A DNA stretch of 64,000 nt from Leucobacter viscericola (GCF_011299575.1 NZ_CP049863.1:1302001-1366000); one strand, 5' to 3'. Shown: positions 44,648 through 57,540, counted from the stretch's first letter. Notes: generated by a model not told the origin, from the sequence alone. Made by a program: numbers and translations.

Positions 44648-46129
44648 CTATTGCAAAGCTGAGGTGAGCCTGGCGAGTCCATCGAGTAGCTGCGAACGCA
44701 GGGGTTGCTTCGACCACTCCTCAATCGTGAGCTCCCGCGAATTGGCCCGGTAGTAATCGTTGACCTCATCGAGATCACTCACGAAACTCTCGCCGTGTAC
44801 GACCATCGAGATCTCCATGTTGAGCCCAAACGAGCGCTGATCCATGTTCGACGATCCGACCACAGCTACCGCCTCGTCAACGGTGAAGTGCTTCGAGTGC
44901 AGAATGTAGGGCGGTTTGAACATCCAGATGCGCACACCCGCGCGCAGAATCTCTTCGTAGTAGGAGCGCTGTGCGTGATACACAACCGCCTGGTCTCCGG
45001 TCTCGGAGACAAAGAGCTCGACCTCAACACCGCGCGCGGTCGCCGCGCGCAGAGCGTTCATGATCGAGCCATCAGGCACAAAGTAGGGGCTCGTGATGCT
45101 GATCCTGCGTCGCGCGGAATAGAGCAGCGCAACAAACACCTGCAGGTTGTTCTCACCCTCGTAGCCCGGTCCGCTCGGCACGATCTGGCACTCAAGTTCA
45201 CCCGGCTGTTCCACCGAGATGCTCTCCTCGGCGAGGTGTGTGAGGTACTCCCCCGTTTCGAGGTACCAGTCACCCTGGAACACCGCTTCGAGGCCGAGCA
45301 CAATCGGACCCTCAACCCGCACCATCAGGTCTTTCCAGTGCAGGCCACGCCGTTTGTTGGAGGCCTTGTTGTAGCTTGAGTCAACGAGGTTCTGTGACCC
45401 CATGAATCCGACCTTGCCGTCGACCACCAGCAGCTTGCGGTGGTTGCGCAGATCCGGGCGCTGGTATTCCCCGCGCCACGGCCGCACCGGCAGCATGTAG
45501 GACCAGTCGAGGCCGATGTCTTTGAAACTCTGCACGGTCTTCTTTGCGCCGGGGTTTCGCACGGCCGAAACGTGATCCAGCAGCACACGAACCTTCACAC
45601 CGCGCTCCACGGCCTCGCGCATTGCGGCGAACACGTCATCGGTCGTCTCGTCGTGAACGAAGATGTAAAACTCGACGTGAACGTATTCAGTGGCGGAACG
45701 GATCGCGGCGGCCATCTGGGCGAAAGAACCCTCGTAGTCGATGCAGATCGTCGCGGTGTTGCCAAGCAGCATCGGCTGGGCACCAAGAGAGCGTCCGAGC
45801 TGCACGGCGCTCGCGAGCCCCTCTTGCAGCTGATCCACGGGCGCCACCAGGCTGTTGTCCTCGCGATCGGCAACCTCGGACACAAACTTGTTGATGTCTT
45901 CTTGTTTGCGCTCGCGACTCTTCGGGAGCCGTTTACTCCCGATGATCAGGAACAGCAGCAGCCCGGGCACCGGCAAGAAAAAGATCGCCATAAGCCAGGC
46001 CATACCCGCCGTCGGGCGCCGGTTACGCGGCACCACAAACAGGGCGACAATTCGAATGATGTTGTCGACAACAAAGAACCCGAACGTCGAAATGTACGGC
46101 CAGCTGTTCACCAACCAGGTGAGATCCAT
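44648..46129 (-). CDS. cls: Cardiolipin synthase (phospholipase D type)
   Basis: Membrane enzyme (493 residues) with two N-terminal helices (about 10-33 and 42-64) and two HKD motifs: H230-x-K232...D237 in NHRKLLVVDGKVGFMGSQN, and H411-x-K413...D418 in HSKHFTVDEAVAVVGSSNMD. It condenses two phosphatidylglycerols into cardiolipin in ClsA-type enzymes. Actinobacteria often use a CDP-alcohol type enzyme, so a different phosphatidyl transfer is possible. GAGGGAGCC before the ATG. Convergence of none: all neighbours run the same way. Confidence 0.92.
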   Translation of the reverse strand: MDLTWLVNSWPYISTFGFFVVDNIIRIVALFVVPRNRRPTAGMAWLMAIFFLPVPGLLLFLIIGSKRLPKSRERKQEDINKFVSEVADREDNSLVAPVDQLQEGLASAVQLGRSLGAQPMLLGNTATICIDYEGSFAQMAAAIRSATEYVHVEFYIFVHDETTDDVFAAMREAVERGVKVRVLLDHVSAVRNPGAKKTVQSFKDIGLDWSYMLPVRPWRGEYQRPDLRNHRKLLVVDGKVGFMGSQNLVDSSYNKASNKRRGLHWKDLMVRVEGPIVLGLEAVFQGDWYLETGEYLTHLAEESISVEQPGELECQIVPSGPGYEGENNLQVFVALLYSARRRISITSPYFVPDGSIMNALRAATARGVEVELFVSETGDQAVVYHAQRSYYEEILRAGVRIWMFKPPYILHSKHFTVDEAVAVVGSSNMDQRSFGLNMEISMVVHGESFVSDLDEVNDYYRANSRELTIEEWSKQPLRSQLLDGLARLTSALQ

Positions 46130-46197
46130 TGCGGCTCCCTCCCGTTTAGTGATTCGCCGTATTGCTGAGAATCACTCTATCGGTCGCGGGAGCAAGT

Positions 46198-46377
46198 TTA
46201 GGAGTCTTCGCGGATCGGCAGACCCGCTTTAATGCGCTCCTCGTTTTCAATCTCGCGGAACACCCGTCGCTCAGTGCGATCCGCACGCAAGATCAGACGC
46301 AACACCATCCAGAAGAAGAGCCCGATCAACACGGTCGGAGTGAGCGACCAGATCGCATTCAACCACCAGTTATCCAT
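46198..46377 (-). CDS. Small single-helix membrane protein
   Basis: A 59-residue protein, MDNWWLNAIWSLTPTVLIG..., with one helix (about 11-30) and a charged cytoplasmic tail (RADRTERRVFREIENEERIKAG, as REIENEERIKAG at its end). Composition is clearly protein-like. TAGAGT (46386-46391, minus) ends 8 nt before the ATG, consistent with leaderless expression. It lies just after lysS. I do not know a function. Confidence 0.75.
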   Translation of the reverse strand: MDNWWLNAIWSLTPTVLIGLFFWMVLRLILRADRTERRVFREIENEERIKAGLPIREDS

Positions 46378-46426
46378 AAGCACTCACTCTACTTTGCTTC
46401 CCTCCACGGCTCCTGGGCAATTGCCG

Positions 46427-47998
<1,572 letters not shown>

Positions 47999-48047
47999 TT
48001 GGGCGGGTTCCTCCGTTGATTTGGCGTACCCGACCATCCTACGGGGC

Positions 48048-48770
48048 TTAACTCAGTTCAATCCCGCTGGGACCAGGATCTGCGACGGCTCGAAGCAATT
48101 CTTCTTCCATAGCCGCGCGAAGCACTCCCCCGACTGCACGATCCGGGCGTTCGATCCCGATGGATCGCAGCGCGTCGGTTGTCTGCCGCACGACGGCTTG
48201 CGACAGCTCCGCAGCTGCGAGCATCGCGTCTGCATACGCTGGGCGATCCTGCTCGCTCACAATGATGGGCTCTGCCCCCATCTCGACCGCGAGGGCCTGT
48301 CCGATCGGCAGCACGGGGGCTGGTGCCGTCACCGCAATCGTCGCCTCACTCAAACGGGTGAGGTCGAGGCTGGTGCCAGTGAACACAATCGCGGGGTGCA
48401 GGGCCAACGGGATCACTCCCGCGGCGAGCGCGGGAGCGAACACCCCGATGCCGTGTTCAGGGGCGGTGTGGATCGCAAGCTGTCCCGGTTGCCAGGCACC
48501 GGTCGCCGCGAGTCCGGCGACAAGACCGGGCAGCTCCGATCCTGGAATCGCGATCAAAACGAGCTCGGAGCGACGCACAACTTCTGCGACCTCGAGAATG
48601 GGGACTCCGGGGAGCATGCTCTCAGCGCGCTCCCGGCTCGTCTCGCTGACTGCGCTGATGCCGGTGATGGCGTGGCCTGCACCGGCAAGCGCCCTCGCGA
48701 GCACCGGGCCGACACGCCCCGCCCCGATAATGCCGACACCAAGGCGGGAGGCTTCGCGATCCGGATTCAC
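48048..48770 (-). CDS. Rossmann-fold DUF2520 protein
   Basis: NAD(P)-binding protein (240 residues) with N-terminal dinucleotide motif GIIGAGRVG (13-21) and a C-terminal helical DUF2520 domain ([16 protein letters not shown], then [13 protein letters not shown] [18 protein letters not shown]). The orthologue in mycobacteria lies directly before panC, and some relatives have been proposed as alternative ketopantoate reductases; that activity is unproven here, and panC is absent from this position. GTG start overlapping the YdbT-like stop (GTGA), so it is in the PH-domain operon. Confidence 0.88.
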   Translation of the reverse strand: MNPDREASRLGVGIIGAGRVGPVLARALAGAGHAITGISAVSETSRERAESMLPGVPILEVAEVVRRSELVLIAIPGSELPGLVAGLAATGAWQPGQLAIHTAPEHGIGVFAPALAAGVIPLALHPAIVFTGTSLDLTRLSEATIAVTAPAPVLPIGQALAVEMGAEPIIVSEQDRPAYADAMLAAAELSQAVVRQTTDALRSIGIERPDRAVGGVLRAAMEEELLRAVADPGPSGIELS

Positions 48771-50521
48771 TGTGGGTCTCCACTCTGCTCTGCGGGATAG
48801 GCAACGCCGCTCTGCGGGACTTCTTGCGTCGGCTCCACCATCTGCGATGCCTGCTTTCGTTCGGCGCGCTCCGCAGCTTCGGCTCCCTGTACTCGCAGCA
48901 CCGTCGCGGCGAGGAAGTCGAAAGCGGCTCGTGCGTCTTTCAGGGCCAGCCCGCGCATCTCCATGCGCACCGGTCCCAGAACCGTGTGCGCCTGCACCGA
49001 GGCGAGCCCCAGCATGCGGTGCACAAGCGGTCGCCGCAGCTGCACCGACTGGGAGCGAACGATCGGCATGAGCGAGAGTGAGCGCGTGAGCACACCCCGC
49101 CTGATACGCAGTGTGGAGTTACCGAGCTCGTCATCAGGTCCGAGGCCGTCGACACGCATACCCGCGCGTTTGCGCCCCCACCACAGCACCCATCCGGCAC
49201 GCGGCCCGGCACCGAGGTATCCCTTTCCGGATCCGGTCAAGGCGTCGCGCAACGCCTCGATTTCGGCGGTGTTTTCACCGACTCCGGGCAGTAGCGTGTC
49301 GATGACACGCAGCACGTCGTCTTCGAACCCGACGGGCAGCACCACGTTCTGAGTGGCATTCTGCCCTCCCTGCGCGACGGAGTGACCGGCGAGCGTGATC
49401 CTCACCTTCCACCACTTTGCCGGGCGCCACAGCAGCGGCTGACGGGCCTCAATAGCGTGGATTCTGCCGAAGGGGATGGTCTCGGTTGCGGTAGCCGTGA
49501 GCCCGGCGCCCGTTCGAACCGCGTCACTGCTGCGCGACAGCGTGAAGTTGAAGCCCTTGTTGAACTGGGAGAAGACGATTCCGAACATCACAATGGCCAT
49601 GGGAATAATGCCAACAAGAATCGCGAGTTCGAGGGTGGCCCCCAGCACCACGATCGCGATGACGATCGCGACGGCTATGACGGCTTCCCAGCCGAGAGCA
49701 ATGCTGCCGATCAAACGGCCGACCGGCACCTTCACCAGCGTATTTGCGGCGAACGCCTCAGGATCGACATCCGCATCAGCGAAGGTCTGCGCGCGCTCGG
49801 TGAGTTTGCCGCTCGCTTCGCCATACACGTAGCCGTCGTAGCCGACCACGGGAGGCGCCTGCACGTCGGCGGTGCGGTTCGGCGCGACCCCGTCGCGCTT
49901 GTGCGCGGCGCGCTGCAGAATCTGTTCACGTACAGTTTTGGCGTCGCGATGGCCGAGGTAGGCCAGCTCAACTTTTCCGCCCTGGCCAGCGGTGAGCACG
50001 TCAATTTTGGTCAGCCCGAGGGCCCTGGCAAGGAGTGGCCGCTGCAGGTTTACGCTTTGGATACGCTCGAGCGGAGCACGCCGGTGATTCCGAAAGACGA
50101 CACCGCTGCGCGCTTCGACCGCCTCATCTGAAATGCGGTAAGTGTGGAAGCGCCACGCAACCCACGAGAACAGCACAATCAGCAGGATCACAACGATCGC
50201 GGCGCCAAGGGCGACAAGCAGTAGGCCCTGCTTCTCGAGGAAGGTGAACATGTCTTGCTCACTCACCATGCCCTCAAGGTCACCGCTCTCGCGCAGCTGG
50301 TTCGCAAAAAAGAACTCGATAAAACGATCGCGGAAGTTGGCGACGATGATGCCACCAACAACGAGCAGGGCGAGTCCGCCTCGCAACAGTGGAGAGAGCG
50401 GGTGCAGTCTGCGCCAGCCCTCGGCATCCGCGGTTCCAGGGAGCGCAGGATCTTGCGCAGCCTCATAAGCCTCCGTGCCAGTTGGCAGGTCGCCGTTGCT
50501 CGGCGCGGGGAGGTCGGTCAC
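48767..50521 (-). CDS. YdbT-like membrane protein with tandem bacterial PH domains
   Basis: A 584-residue membrane protein with helices near 45-62, 95-120, 270-310 and repeated bPH2 (DUF304) segments: TYRISDEAVEARSGVVFRNHRRAPLERIQSV (in pieces RISDEAVEARSGVVF, APLERIQSVNLQRP), a second after about 325 and a third with TLRIRRGVLTRSLSLMPIVRSQSVQLRRP. YdbS/YdbT pairs are conserved in Gram-positives; in Bacillus YdbST gives resistance to some antimicrobial peptides and amylocyclicin-type bacteriocins. GTG start overlapping the ydbS-like stop (GTGA). Confidence 0.88.
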   Translation of the reverse strand: MTDLPAPSNGDLPTGTEAYEAAQDPALPGTADAEGWRRLHPLSPLLRGGLALLVVGGIIVANFRDRFIEFFFANQLRESGDLEGMVSEQDMFTFLEKQGLLLVALGAAIVVILLIVLFSWVAWRFHTYRISDEAVEARSGVVFRNHRRAPLERIQSVNLQRPLLARALGLTKIDVLTAGQGGKVELAYLGHRDAKTVREQILQRAAHKRDGVAPNRTADVQAPPVVGYDGYVYGEASGKLTERAQTFADADVDPEAFAANTLVKVPVGRLIGSIALGWEAVIAVAIVIAIVVLGATLELAILVGIIPMAIVMFGIVFSQFNKGFNFTLSRSSDAVRTGAGLTATATETIPFGRIHAIEARQPLLWRPAKWWKVRITLAGHSVAQGGQNATQNVVLPVGFEDDVLRVIDTLLPGVGENTAEIEALRDALTGSGKGYLGAGPRAGWVLWWGRKRAGMRVDGLGPDDELGNSTLRIRRGVLTRSLSLMPIVRSQSVQLRRPLVHRMLGLASVQAHTVLGPVRMEMRGLALKDARAAFDFLAATVLRVQGAEAAERAERKQASQMVEPTQEVPQSGVAYPAEQSGDPQ

Positions 50522-51042
50522 AGCCCTGACCGCCGTGTCTCGGCAAGCACCACAAGGCGATCTCGAAGCTCTTCAGCCTCTGCGGCAGGCAGACCTGGCA
50601 GGTTGACGCCGGTGGCGATCGAGGCAGTCACAAATTTCAATGTCGAAAGCCCAAGCGCGCGCAACAGAGGCCCCCGGTTGACGTCAACGAGCTGCAATCG
50701 CCCGTAAGGCACCGCGACGATCCGCTCAAACATGATGCCACGACGGAACAGCAGGTCGTCTTTACGGAGCTTGTAGCCGATTGCTTTCACGCGACGGAAG
50801 GCCAGAAGCGCGTTGATGAGCAGCGCCAACGCCACTGCCGGGATCGCGATGAGCGGGAACAGCGGCACATCACCCTCTGTGCCAACAAACACAACAACAA
50901 AGGCTGCGCAGACGGCGAGCACCAACAGCAGGTTCAACGCGAGATCGGCCCAGGCGTACTTCGAAGAAACTCGCTGCCAGGGCTGTTCGTTGTCTGCCCC
51001 GGCATCTGAGCGGGCAGCCTGCCCAAGTGTGTCCGCGTTCAT
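50518..51042 (-). CDS. YdbS-like membrane protein with one bacterial PH domain
   Basis: A 174-residue partner of the YdbT-like protein: two adjacent helices (about 34-78, ALNLLLVLAVCAAFVVVFVG and PLIAIPAVALALLINALLA) followed by one bPH2 domain (FRRVKAIGYKLRKDDLLFRRG, then VPYGRLQLVDVNRGPLLRALG). TAAGCT (51050-51055, minus) ends 7 nt before the ATG, so this pair has its own leaderless promoter inside the 22-bp gap after the DUF3180 gene, although read-through from the folate genes is likely. Confidence 0.88.
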   Translation of the reverse strand: MNADTLGQAARSDAGADNEQPWQRVSSKYAWADLALNLLLVLAVCAAFVVVFVGTEGDVPLFPLIAIPAVALALLINALLAFRRVKAIGYKLRKDDLLFRRGIMFERIVAVPYGRLQLVDVNRGPLLRALGLSTLKFVTASIATGVNLPGLPAAEAEELRDRLVVLAETRRSGL

Positions 51043-51049
51043 AGCCTCA

Positions 51050-51055
51050 AGCTTA
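51050..51055 (-). promoter_or_regulatory. -10 box of leaderless ydbS-like gene
   Basis: TAAGCT on the minus strand ends 7 nt before the ATG at 51042. Confidence 0.55.
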
Positions 51056-51064
51056 GACGGGGCC

Positions 51065-51580
51065 CTAAGGCTTGCGGAACGCGGCCTGGTCGGCGGGTTC
51101 GGGGCCTGTCTCGGGGTCGGTTTCTTCCCCCTTATCGTCTCCCGGAGGGACCCTGCACAGACGCTCGGTAATCATGGCGCAGATAACGAGGGTGAGGCCA
51201 CCACCAAACACCAGCAGCATGGGCAACCAGCTCGCCACGGGGGCGGGAACACTGCGCCCGAGCAGTGACAGAACTAGGCCACCGCCAAACCCGCCAAGCA
51301 GCCCGCCGACAATCTGCCCGGCGCGCGCAGTCGCGAGAAGACGCACCGCATGAAACGGGTTGACGGCTCTCGTGCGTTTTGAGACGTTGTGTCGCAGCCT
51401 GATCCCGAACCCGAGCAAAACTGCCGCGATGAAGACCAGCGTGACGGGCAGCGAGAGCGGAGGCACAAACGGGGCGTGGCCCCGGCCGGAGAGGTAAAAC
51501 TGCACCAGGAGACCGATCGCCATGCCCATAGCAGCGGCTGCGATCGAGGTCAGCGGGTTCATCCGGTCGAGCTTACGCAT
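51065..51580 (-). CDS. DUF3180 membrane protein
   Basis: Four-helix membrane protein (171 residues) of DUF3180, almost always found after folK in actinobacteria. Helices lie about 12-30, 44-64, 88-108 and 116-138; NPFHAVRLLATARAGQIVGG is the conserved centre. The ATG at 51580 overlaps the folK stop by 8 nt (ATGCGTAA). A longer open frame in this register runs back through folK but is only a shadow. Function unknown; the linkage to folate genes suggests co-regulation rather than proven chemistry. Confidence 0.9.
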   Translation of the reverse strand: MRKLDRMNPLTSIAAAAMGMAIGLLVQFYLSGRGHAPFVPPLSLPVTLVFIAAVLLGFGIRLRHNVSKRTRAVNPFHAVRLLATARAGQIVGGLLGGFGGGLVLSLLGRSVPAPVASWLPMLLVFGGGLTLVICAMITERLCRVPPGDDKGEETDPETGPEPADQAAFRKP

Positions 51581-52088
51581 GTGTTGGCTCCTCGAACGGA
51601 CGCGTCGTATCGCCGATGCGTTCCAATAGCTCAGCAACCCGGCCGTGACCGAGTAACACGGCGTGCGGATCCAGTTCAAGCCACGGGGCAAGCACAAAGT
51701 CTCGCTCGTGCGCGCGCGGGTGAGGAACATGCAGCCGGTCGTCGGAGATCGATCGACCTCCGAACGTAATGATGTCGATGTCGAGGGTCCGATCGCCCCA
51801 GCGCTCATCGCGGGTGCGCCCGTGCGCGGATTCCACCGTCTGAAGCAGATCGAGCAGTTCGTGTGGCCGCAGTGTGGTGGTGGCGGTCGCAACGCCGTTG
51901 AGGTAACGCGGTGCGTCTGGATCGGGGCCGTCAAGTGTCAGCGCGATGGTCTCACGCAGCGGCGAGGCGTTCAGATCGCTGATGCCCGCGGCACTGGCAA
52001 GCTCTCGCTGTGCCGCCCGGATCGTCTCGCCGCGGTCACCGAGGTTCGCGCCGAAGGCGAGCAGCACCGGCATTTGCTGGGCGATCAT
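51573..52088 (-). CDS. folK: 6-hydroxymethyl-7,8-dihydropterin pyrophosphokinase
   Basis: HPPK (171 residues) transfers pyrophosphate from ATP to hydroxymethyl-dihydropterin, making the FolP substrate. FGANLGDRGETI (loop 1), LNGVATATTTL, and the signature RWGDRTLDIDIITFGGR with VPHPRAHERDFVLAPW are typical. Start ATG overlaps the folB stop (ATGA), and its stop overlaps the DUF3180 start. Part of the folE-folP-folB-folK operon. Confidence 0.96.
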   Translation of the reverse strand: MIAQQMPVLLAFGANLGDRGETIRAAQRELASAAGISDLNASPLRETIALTLDGPDPDAPRYLNGVATATTTLRPHELLDLLQTVESAHGRTRDERWGDRTLDIDIITFGGRSISDDRLHVPHPRAHERDFVLAPWLELDPHAVLLGHGRVAELLERIGDTTRPFEEPTHA

Positions 52089-52506
52089 TCGGCGACCTCC
52101 TTTGGCTCGCTCGCGTACCTCACGACAGTGACCGAAACATCGGCGAAGGTCAGGTTGATCGGGGCGTTGGGCTTGTGCACTGTAATGCGTGCCTCCCGCA
52201 CCCCGGCGAAGGCCAGCGCCGTCGCCGCGACCCGCTCCGCGACGGTTTCGATGAGGTCTACGGGATCTTGCGCAACAGCAGCGTGGATCGCCTCGGCGAG
52301 TTCGCCGTAGTGCACAGTGCGCGCGATCTCATCGCCCGTTCCGTTGAGATTAACCGCGACCTCCGCGTCGATCAGGAAGCGCTGGCCCTGCTCGCGTTCG
52401 AAGCCAAAGACACCGTGATGCGCAAACACCTCAAGCCCGGTGAGAGTAATGCGGTCTTCGGGGAGTCGCTCCGTGTTCCCGGCAATTGTGTCACGACCAA
52501 CTTCGC

Positions 52507-52510
<4 letters not shown>
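52085..52510 (-). CDS. folB: Dihydroneopterin aldolase
   Basis: FolB (141 residues) converts dihydroneopterin to hydroxymethyl-dihydropterin and glycolaldehyde. Family motifs: ITLTGLEVFAHHGVFGFEREQGQRF (in pieces GLEVFAHHGVFGFE, QRFLIDAEV), the catalytic-region YGELAEAIHAAV and LIETVAERVA, ending ITVHKPNAPI. Start ATG overlaps the folP reading frame end (ATGA). Intact in length and motifs. Confidence 0.96.
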
Positions 52511-54019
<1,509 letters not shown>

Positions 54020-54024
54020 GTGAA

Positions 54025-56199
54025 CTATCGCGCCTCGTCGGTACCTGAATCAGAGCCCTTGCCGGTTTCATTACCGGGCACTCCGAGGTTACGCGGAGGG
54101 GCGCTCGTATCGCCTGGAGCAAGTTCCGAAGAGCCTAGCGGGGACGTGTTTCCGGAGGGCGTTTCAGAGGGAGGAGCCGTCGCCGGCGAATCCACTGCGG
54201 CACTCTCTGAGTTGCCCGAACCCTTAGTATCGTCGACGCTCGTTTCATCCAGGTTGCCGTCGGTGCGCACAACCACAGGCACCTCAATCGGGGGCCTGTT
54301 CGACACGGGGCGCTCGCCGTGCGAGAGCCAAACCGGACGCTCTGGCAGACGCTGCACGCCCTTAAAGATCTCGGCGATCTGAATGTGATCAAGCGTCTCT
54401 TTTTCAAGAAGCTCACGCGCGAGGTTGTCGAGAATGTCTCGGTTCTTCACTAGCACGTCATAGGCCTCATTGTGCGCCTGCTCAAGCAGTGCGCGCACCT
54501 CGGCATCTACCGCGACCGCAACACCCTCAGAGTAGTCACGATTTTGGCCGAACTCGCCCATAAACGCACCGGGCTGAGCCTGGCCAAGCTTGATCGGACC
54601 AACCGTCGAAGACATGCCGTACTCGGTCACCATTTTGCGCGCGGTGCTCGTCGCCTTTTCGATGTCGTTGCCAGCACCCGTCGTGGGATCGTGAAACACC
54701 AGCTCTTCCGCGACGCGACCGCCCAGCGCATACGCCAGCTGATCCTGTAGCTCGTTTCGAGTTACCGAGTATTTGTCTTCGAGCGGGATCACCATCGTGT
54801 AGCCGAGCGCACGGCCTCTGGGAAGAATCGTGATCTTGGTGACAGGATCCGTGTGGTTCAGTCCAGCGGCAACAAGGGCGTGTCCACCCTCGTGGTAGGC
54901 CGTTATGAGCTTCTCCTGATCCTTCATCAAGCGTGTGCGGCGCTGAGGGCCAGCGATCGCACGATCAATTGCTTCATCGAGTGCACGGTTATCGATGAGC
55001 TGCGCGTTGGAACGCGCCGTCAGCAGCGCAGCCTCGTTGAGCACGTTTGCGAGATCCGCACCAGAAAAACCGGGGGTCTTGCGCGCAACGATCTCAAGGT
55101 CAACGGAATCAGAGAGCGGCTTGCCCTTCGAGTGCACCTGCAAGATCTTGAGACGACCCGCCATATCGGGGGCGTCAACACCAACCTGGCGATCGAAACG
55201 GCCGGGACGCAATAGTGCCGGATCCAGCATGTCAGGCCGGTTCGTCGCGGCAATCATGATGACGTTGGTCTTCGGATCGAACCCGTCCATCTCAACGAGG
55301 AGCTGGTTGAGGGTCTGCTCACGCTCGTCGTGGCCGCCGCCCATGCCCTGCCCGCGACGCTGTCCAACCGCGTCGATCTCATCGACAAAGATAATCGCGG
55401 GAGAATTGGCCTTCGCCTCTTTGAAGAGATCGCGCACGCGGCTTGCGCCGACACCAACAAACATCTCGACAAAGTCGGAGCCGGAGATCGTGTAGAACGG
55501 TACACCGGCCTCGCCCGCAACGGCCCGCGCGAGAAGCGTCTTGCCCGTACCGGGAGGACCGTACAGCAGAACACCCTTTGGAATGCGGGCACCAACGGCT
55601 TGGAAACGCGCTGGATTCTGCAGGAAGTCTTTGATCTCGTAGAGCTCTTCAACGGCTTCGTCGGCGCCAGCAACATCTTCAAACGTAACCTGGGGCGTCT
55701 CTTTTGAGACGAGCTTGGCGCGTGACTTGCCAAACTGCATGACACCTCGGCCACCGCCCTGCATTGAAGACAGCATCCACCAGAGCAGCAGGCCGATCAG
55801 AAGCAGCGGGACCAGGAAGCCAAGCAGCGACCAAAGCGGGTTCGGCTGAGGCACCTTGTCGTTAAAGCCATCTTTAAGCTTTGCGTCGTCGACTGCCTTC
55901 ACGACGTCGCCGCCGCGCTGGAAGACGTAGTAGAAGTACACGTCGTCAGTGCCGGTCTTCTTGTCAGCCTTGGTGAGGGTCAAGTTGACACGCTGGTCGC
56001 CGTCAACGATCTCAGCGCTCTTCGCTTTGCCTTCAGAAAGCATCTCAAGGCCCTGTTGCGTGGACACTTCTCGGGTGTTGCCGCCCGAGAGCAGCGACCA
56101 ACCAATCAGCACAATGATTGGTGCGAGGATCAGATAGAGCAGCGGACCGCGCAGAAGCTTTCTGCTCGTCGACGTGCTCTTCGTTGAATTCTCAGCCAA
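54025..56199 (-). CDS. ftsH: ATP-dependent zinc metalloprotease FtsH
   Basis: Membrane-bound AAA+ protease degrading misfolded membrane proteins. About 724 residues: helix 1 (19-37), an extracytoplasmic domain, helix 2 (122-145), AAA with Walker A GPPGTGKT (214-221), FVDEIDAVG, the second region of homology [20 protein letters not shown] (in pieces), and zinc motif H436-E-G-G-H440. The last 100 residues are a low-complexity Ser/Thr/Pro/Gly tail. The start is ambiguous: TTG at 56199 (residues AENSTKS) has GAAAGG 9 nt upstream and gives the family N-terminus; the frame is open to 56268. Confidence 0.95.
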   Translation of the reverse strand: MAENSTKSTSTSRKLLRGPLLYLILAPIIVLIGWSLLSGGNTREVSTQQGLEMLSEGKAKSAEIVDGDQRVNLTLTKADKKTGTDDVYFYYVFQRGGDVVKAVDDAKLKDGFNDKVPQPNPLWSLLGFLVPLLLIGLLLWWMLSSMQGGGRGVMQFGKSRAKLVSKETPQVTFEDVAGADEAVEELYEIKDFLQNPARFQAVGARIPKGVLLYGPPGTGKTLLARAVAGEAGVPFYTISGSDFVEMFVGVGASRVRDLFKEAKANSPAIIFVDEIDAVGQRRGQGMGGGHDEREQTLNQLLVEMDGFDPKTNVIMIAATNRPDMLDPALLRPGRFDRQVGVDAPDMAGRLKILQVHSKGKPLSDSVDLEIVARKTPGFSGADLANVLNEAALLTARSNAQLIDNRALDEAIDRAIAGPQRRTRLMKDQEKLITAYHEGGHALVAAGLNHTDPVTKITILPRGRALGYTMVIPLEDKYSVTRNELQDQLAYALGGRVAEELVFHDPTTGAGNDIEKATSTARKMVTEYGMSSTVGPIKLGQAQPGAFMGEFGQNRDYSEGVAVAVDAEVRALLEQAHNEAYDVLVKNRDILDNLARELLEKETLDHIQIAEIFKGVQRLPERPVWLSHGERPVSNRPPIEVPVVVRTDGNLDETSVDDTKGSGNSESAAVDSPATAPPSETPSGNTSPLGSSELAPGDTSAPPRNLGVPGNETGKGSDSGTDEAR

Positions 56200-56326
56200 G
56201 TCTGGGCCTTTCGGAATCGGCGCACCGGGGGTTCCGGCAAAAGTAAGCGTAACGAATACCACTGACATCGCCCTGTGCCAGGCGCCAGTGTCCGCTCAGG
56301 GCGCACTGAAAACGTGCGCCTGCGAG

Positions 56327-56884
56327 CTATTCCCCGCCGTAGACGTGCGGCGCAAGAACCGCGACATCACGCAGGTTGCGGTAGTCCTCGGCGTAGTCAA
56401 GACCATACCCAACAACAAACTCGACTGGAATGTCGAAGCCAACGTAGGCAACGTCGACGTCCACTTTCAGAGCCTCTGGTTTGCGAAGCATCGTGCAAAT
56501 CTTGACGGAACGCGCACCGCGGCTCTCAAGGTTTTCTTTGAGCCAAGAGAGCGTCAGTCCCGAATCGATGATGTCCTCAACAATTAGAACGTCACGATCG
56601 GTGATGTCTGCGTCCAGGTCTTTCAGGATCTTCACGACGCCACTCGACTTCGTTCCGGCTCCGTAGGAAGAAACAGCCATCCAGTCCATCTGCGCGTGGA
56701 ACTTTAGCTCACGCGCGAGATCGGCCATCACCATGACAGCGCCCTTGAGAACACCAACGAGCAGAGGTGGCTCATCTTTATAGTCAGCTTCGATCTCGCG
56801 TGCGAGCTCTGCGAGTCGACTGAGCAACTCCGCCTCGGTGTGAAGCACTTTGGAAAGGTTGTCACCCAGATGTTTCGAATCCAT
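56327..56884 (-). CDS. hpt: Hypoxanthine phosphoribosyltransferase
   Basis: Purine salvage enzyme (185 residues) making IMP/GMP from hypoxanthine/guanine and PRPP. The PRPP loop is VLIVEDIIDSGLTLSWL, and PPLLVGVLKGAVMVMADL and YVGFDIPVEFVVGYGLDYAEDYRNL (as FVVGYGLDYAEDYRN) are typical. TAATAT (56891-56896, minus) ends 6 nt before the ATG, indicating a leaderless message. The tilS-hpt-ftsH order is conserved in actinobacteria, but here a plus-strand gene separates hpt from tilS. Confidence 0.96.
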   Translation of the reverse strand: MDSKHLGDNLSKVLHTEAELLSRLAELAREIEADYKDEPPLLVGVLKGAVMVMADLARELKFHAQMDWMAVSSYGAGTKSSGVVKILKDLDADITDRDVLIVEDIIDSGLTLSWLKENLESRGARSVKICTMLRKPEALKVDVDVAYVGFDIPVEFVVGYGLDYAEDYRNLRDVAVLAPHVYGGE

Positions 56885-56890
56885 GAGCCA

Positions 56891-56896
56891 ATATTA
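56891..56896 (-). promoter_or_regulatory. -10 box of leaderless hpt
   Basis: TAATAT on the minus strand ends 6 nt before the ATG at 56884. Confidence 0.65.
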
Positions 56897-57061
56897 GCCC
56901 GAAGCCTCCTGGGCACACGCCTCGGTTTCGACCTTCGCTCACAAGCCGCAAACTTCGCGGTTTTCGGACGACTTATTCACAAAACACCCCAGTGTGGAAC
57001 ATCAGTGCATTTGCTCTGGAATTCTGTTGCAACAGCAGTCAGAATGAAAGGCATGATCACT

Positions 57062-57499
57062 ATGAACGAACCCCAAGTTTGGACGCTGATTGGCGTGTTC
57101 GCCGCCGCCCTGCTCGGCCTCACGACAGTCATCACACAGACCTTTATGCGCACAATGTCCGCCAACATGAGCACGATGTCCGCAAACTTTACGGCCATCG
57201 AAACTCGCCTCGATTCGATGGCGGTCCAGGTTGACGCAAAATTTGACACTGTGTCGGCAAAGTTTGACACCGTGAACGAACGAATTGAGGGACTGAGGAC
57301 CGAAATGACGCTTCGATTTGAGCGGGTGGATGAGCGATTCGAACAGGTCGATAAGAGATTCGAACAGGTCGATAAACGATTCGAAAAAGTCGAGGGACGC
57401 ATCGACGGGGTTGACGCCCGACTCACCACGATCGAGAAACAAGTTACCGGTATCGACGGTGATGTTCAGCTACTCATGAAACAAGCCTTCCCGAAGTAG
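57062..57499 (+). CDS. Membrane-anchored heptad-repeat coiled-coil protein
   Basis: A 145-residue protein (counting from the ATG at 57062; 57044 and 57053 are in-frame alternatives near GAAAGG) with one N-terminal helix (VWTLIGVFAAALLGLTTVIT) and a long coiled coil. From about residue 85 it is built of exact seven-residue units RFERVDE, RFEQVDK, RFEQVDK, RFEKVEG, RIDGVDA, coded by 21-bp tandem DNA repeats at 57314-57418. Such proteins resemble short phage- or plasmid-associated coiled-coil families, but I cannot name one. It is inserted, on the opposite strand, between tilS and hpt. Confidence 0.7.
   Translation: MNEPQVWTLIGVFAAALLGLTTVITQTFMRTMSANMSTMSANFTAIETRLDSMAVQVDAKFDTVSAKFDTVNERIEGLRTEMTLRFERVDERFEQVDKRFEQVDKRFEKVEGRIDGVDARLTTIEKQVTGIDGDVQLLMKQAFPK
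57314..57418 (+). repeat. Five 21-bp tandem repeats encoding heptads
   Basis: Units begin at 57314, 57335, 57356, 57377 and 57398; units 2 and 3 differ at only two bases (CGATTCGAACAGGTCGATAAG versus AGATTCGAACAGG...AAA). The period equals seven codons, one coiled-coil heptad. Confidence 0.9.
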
Positions 57500-57540
57500 C
57501 GCTCTATGAGGCCAGGACGGCATGTTCTTCCCCAGGAAGG

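Noticed and set aside
51581..51934. Upstream extension of the DUF3180 frame through folK
   Set aside because: The family N-terminus and the 8-nt overlap place the start at 51580; the extension is an out-of-frame read of folK.
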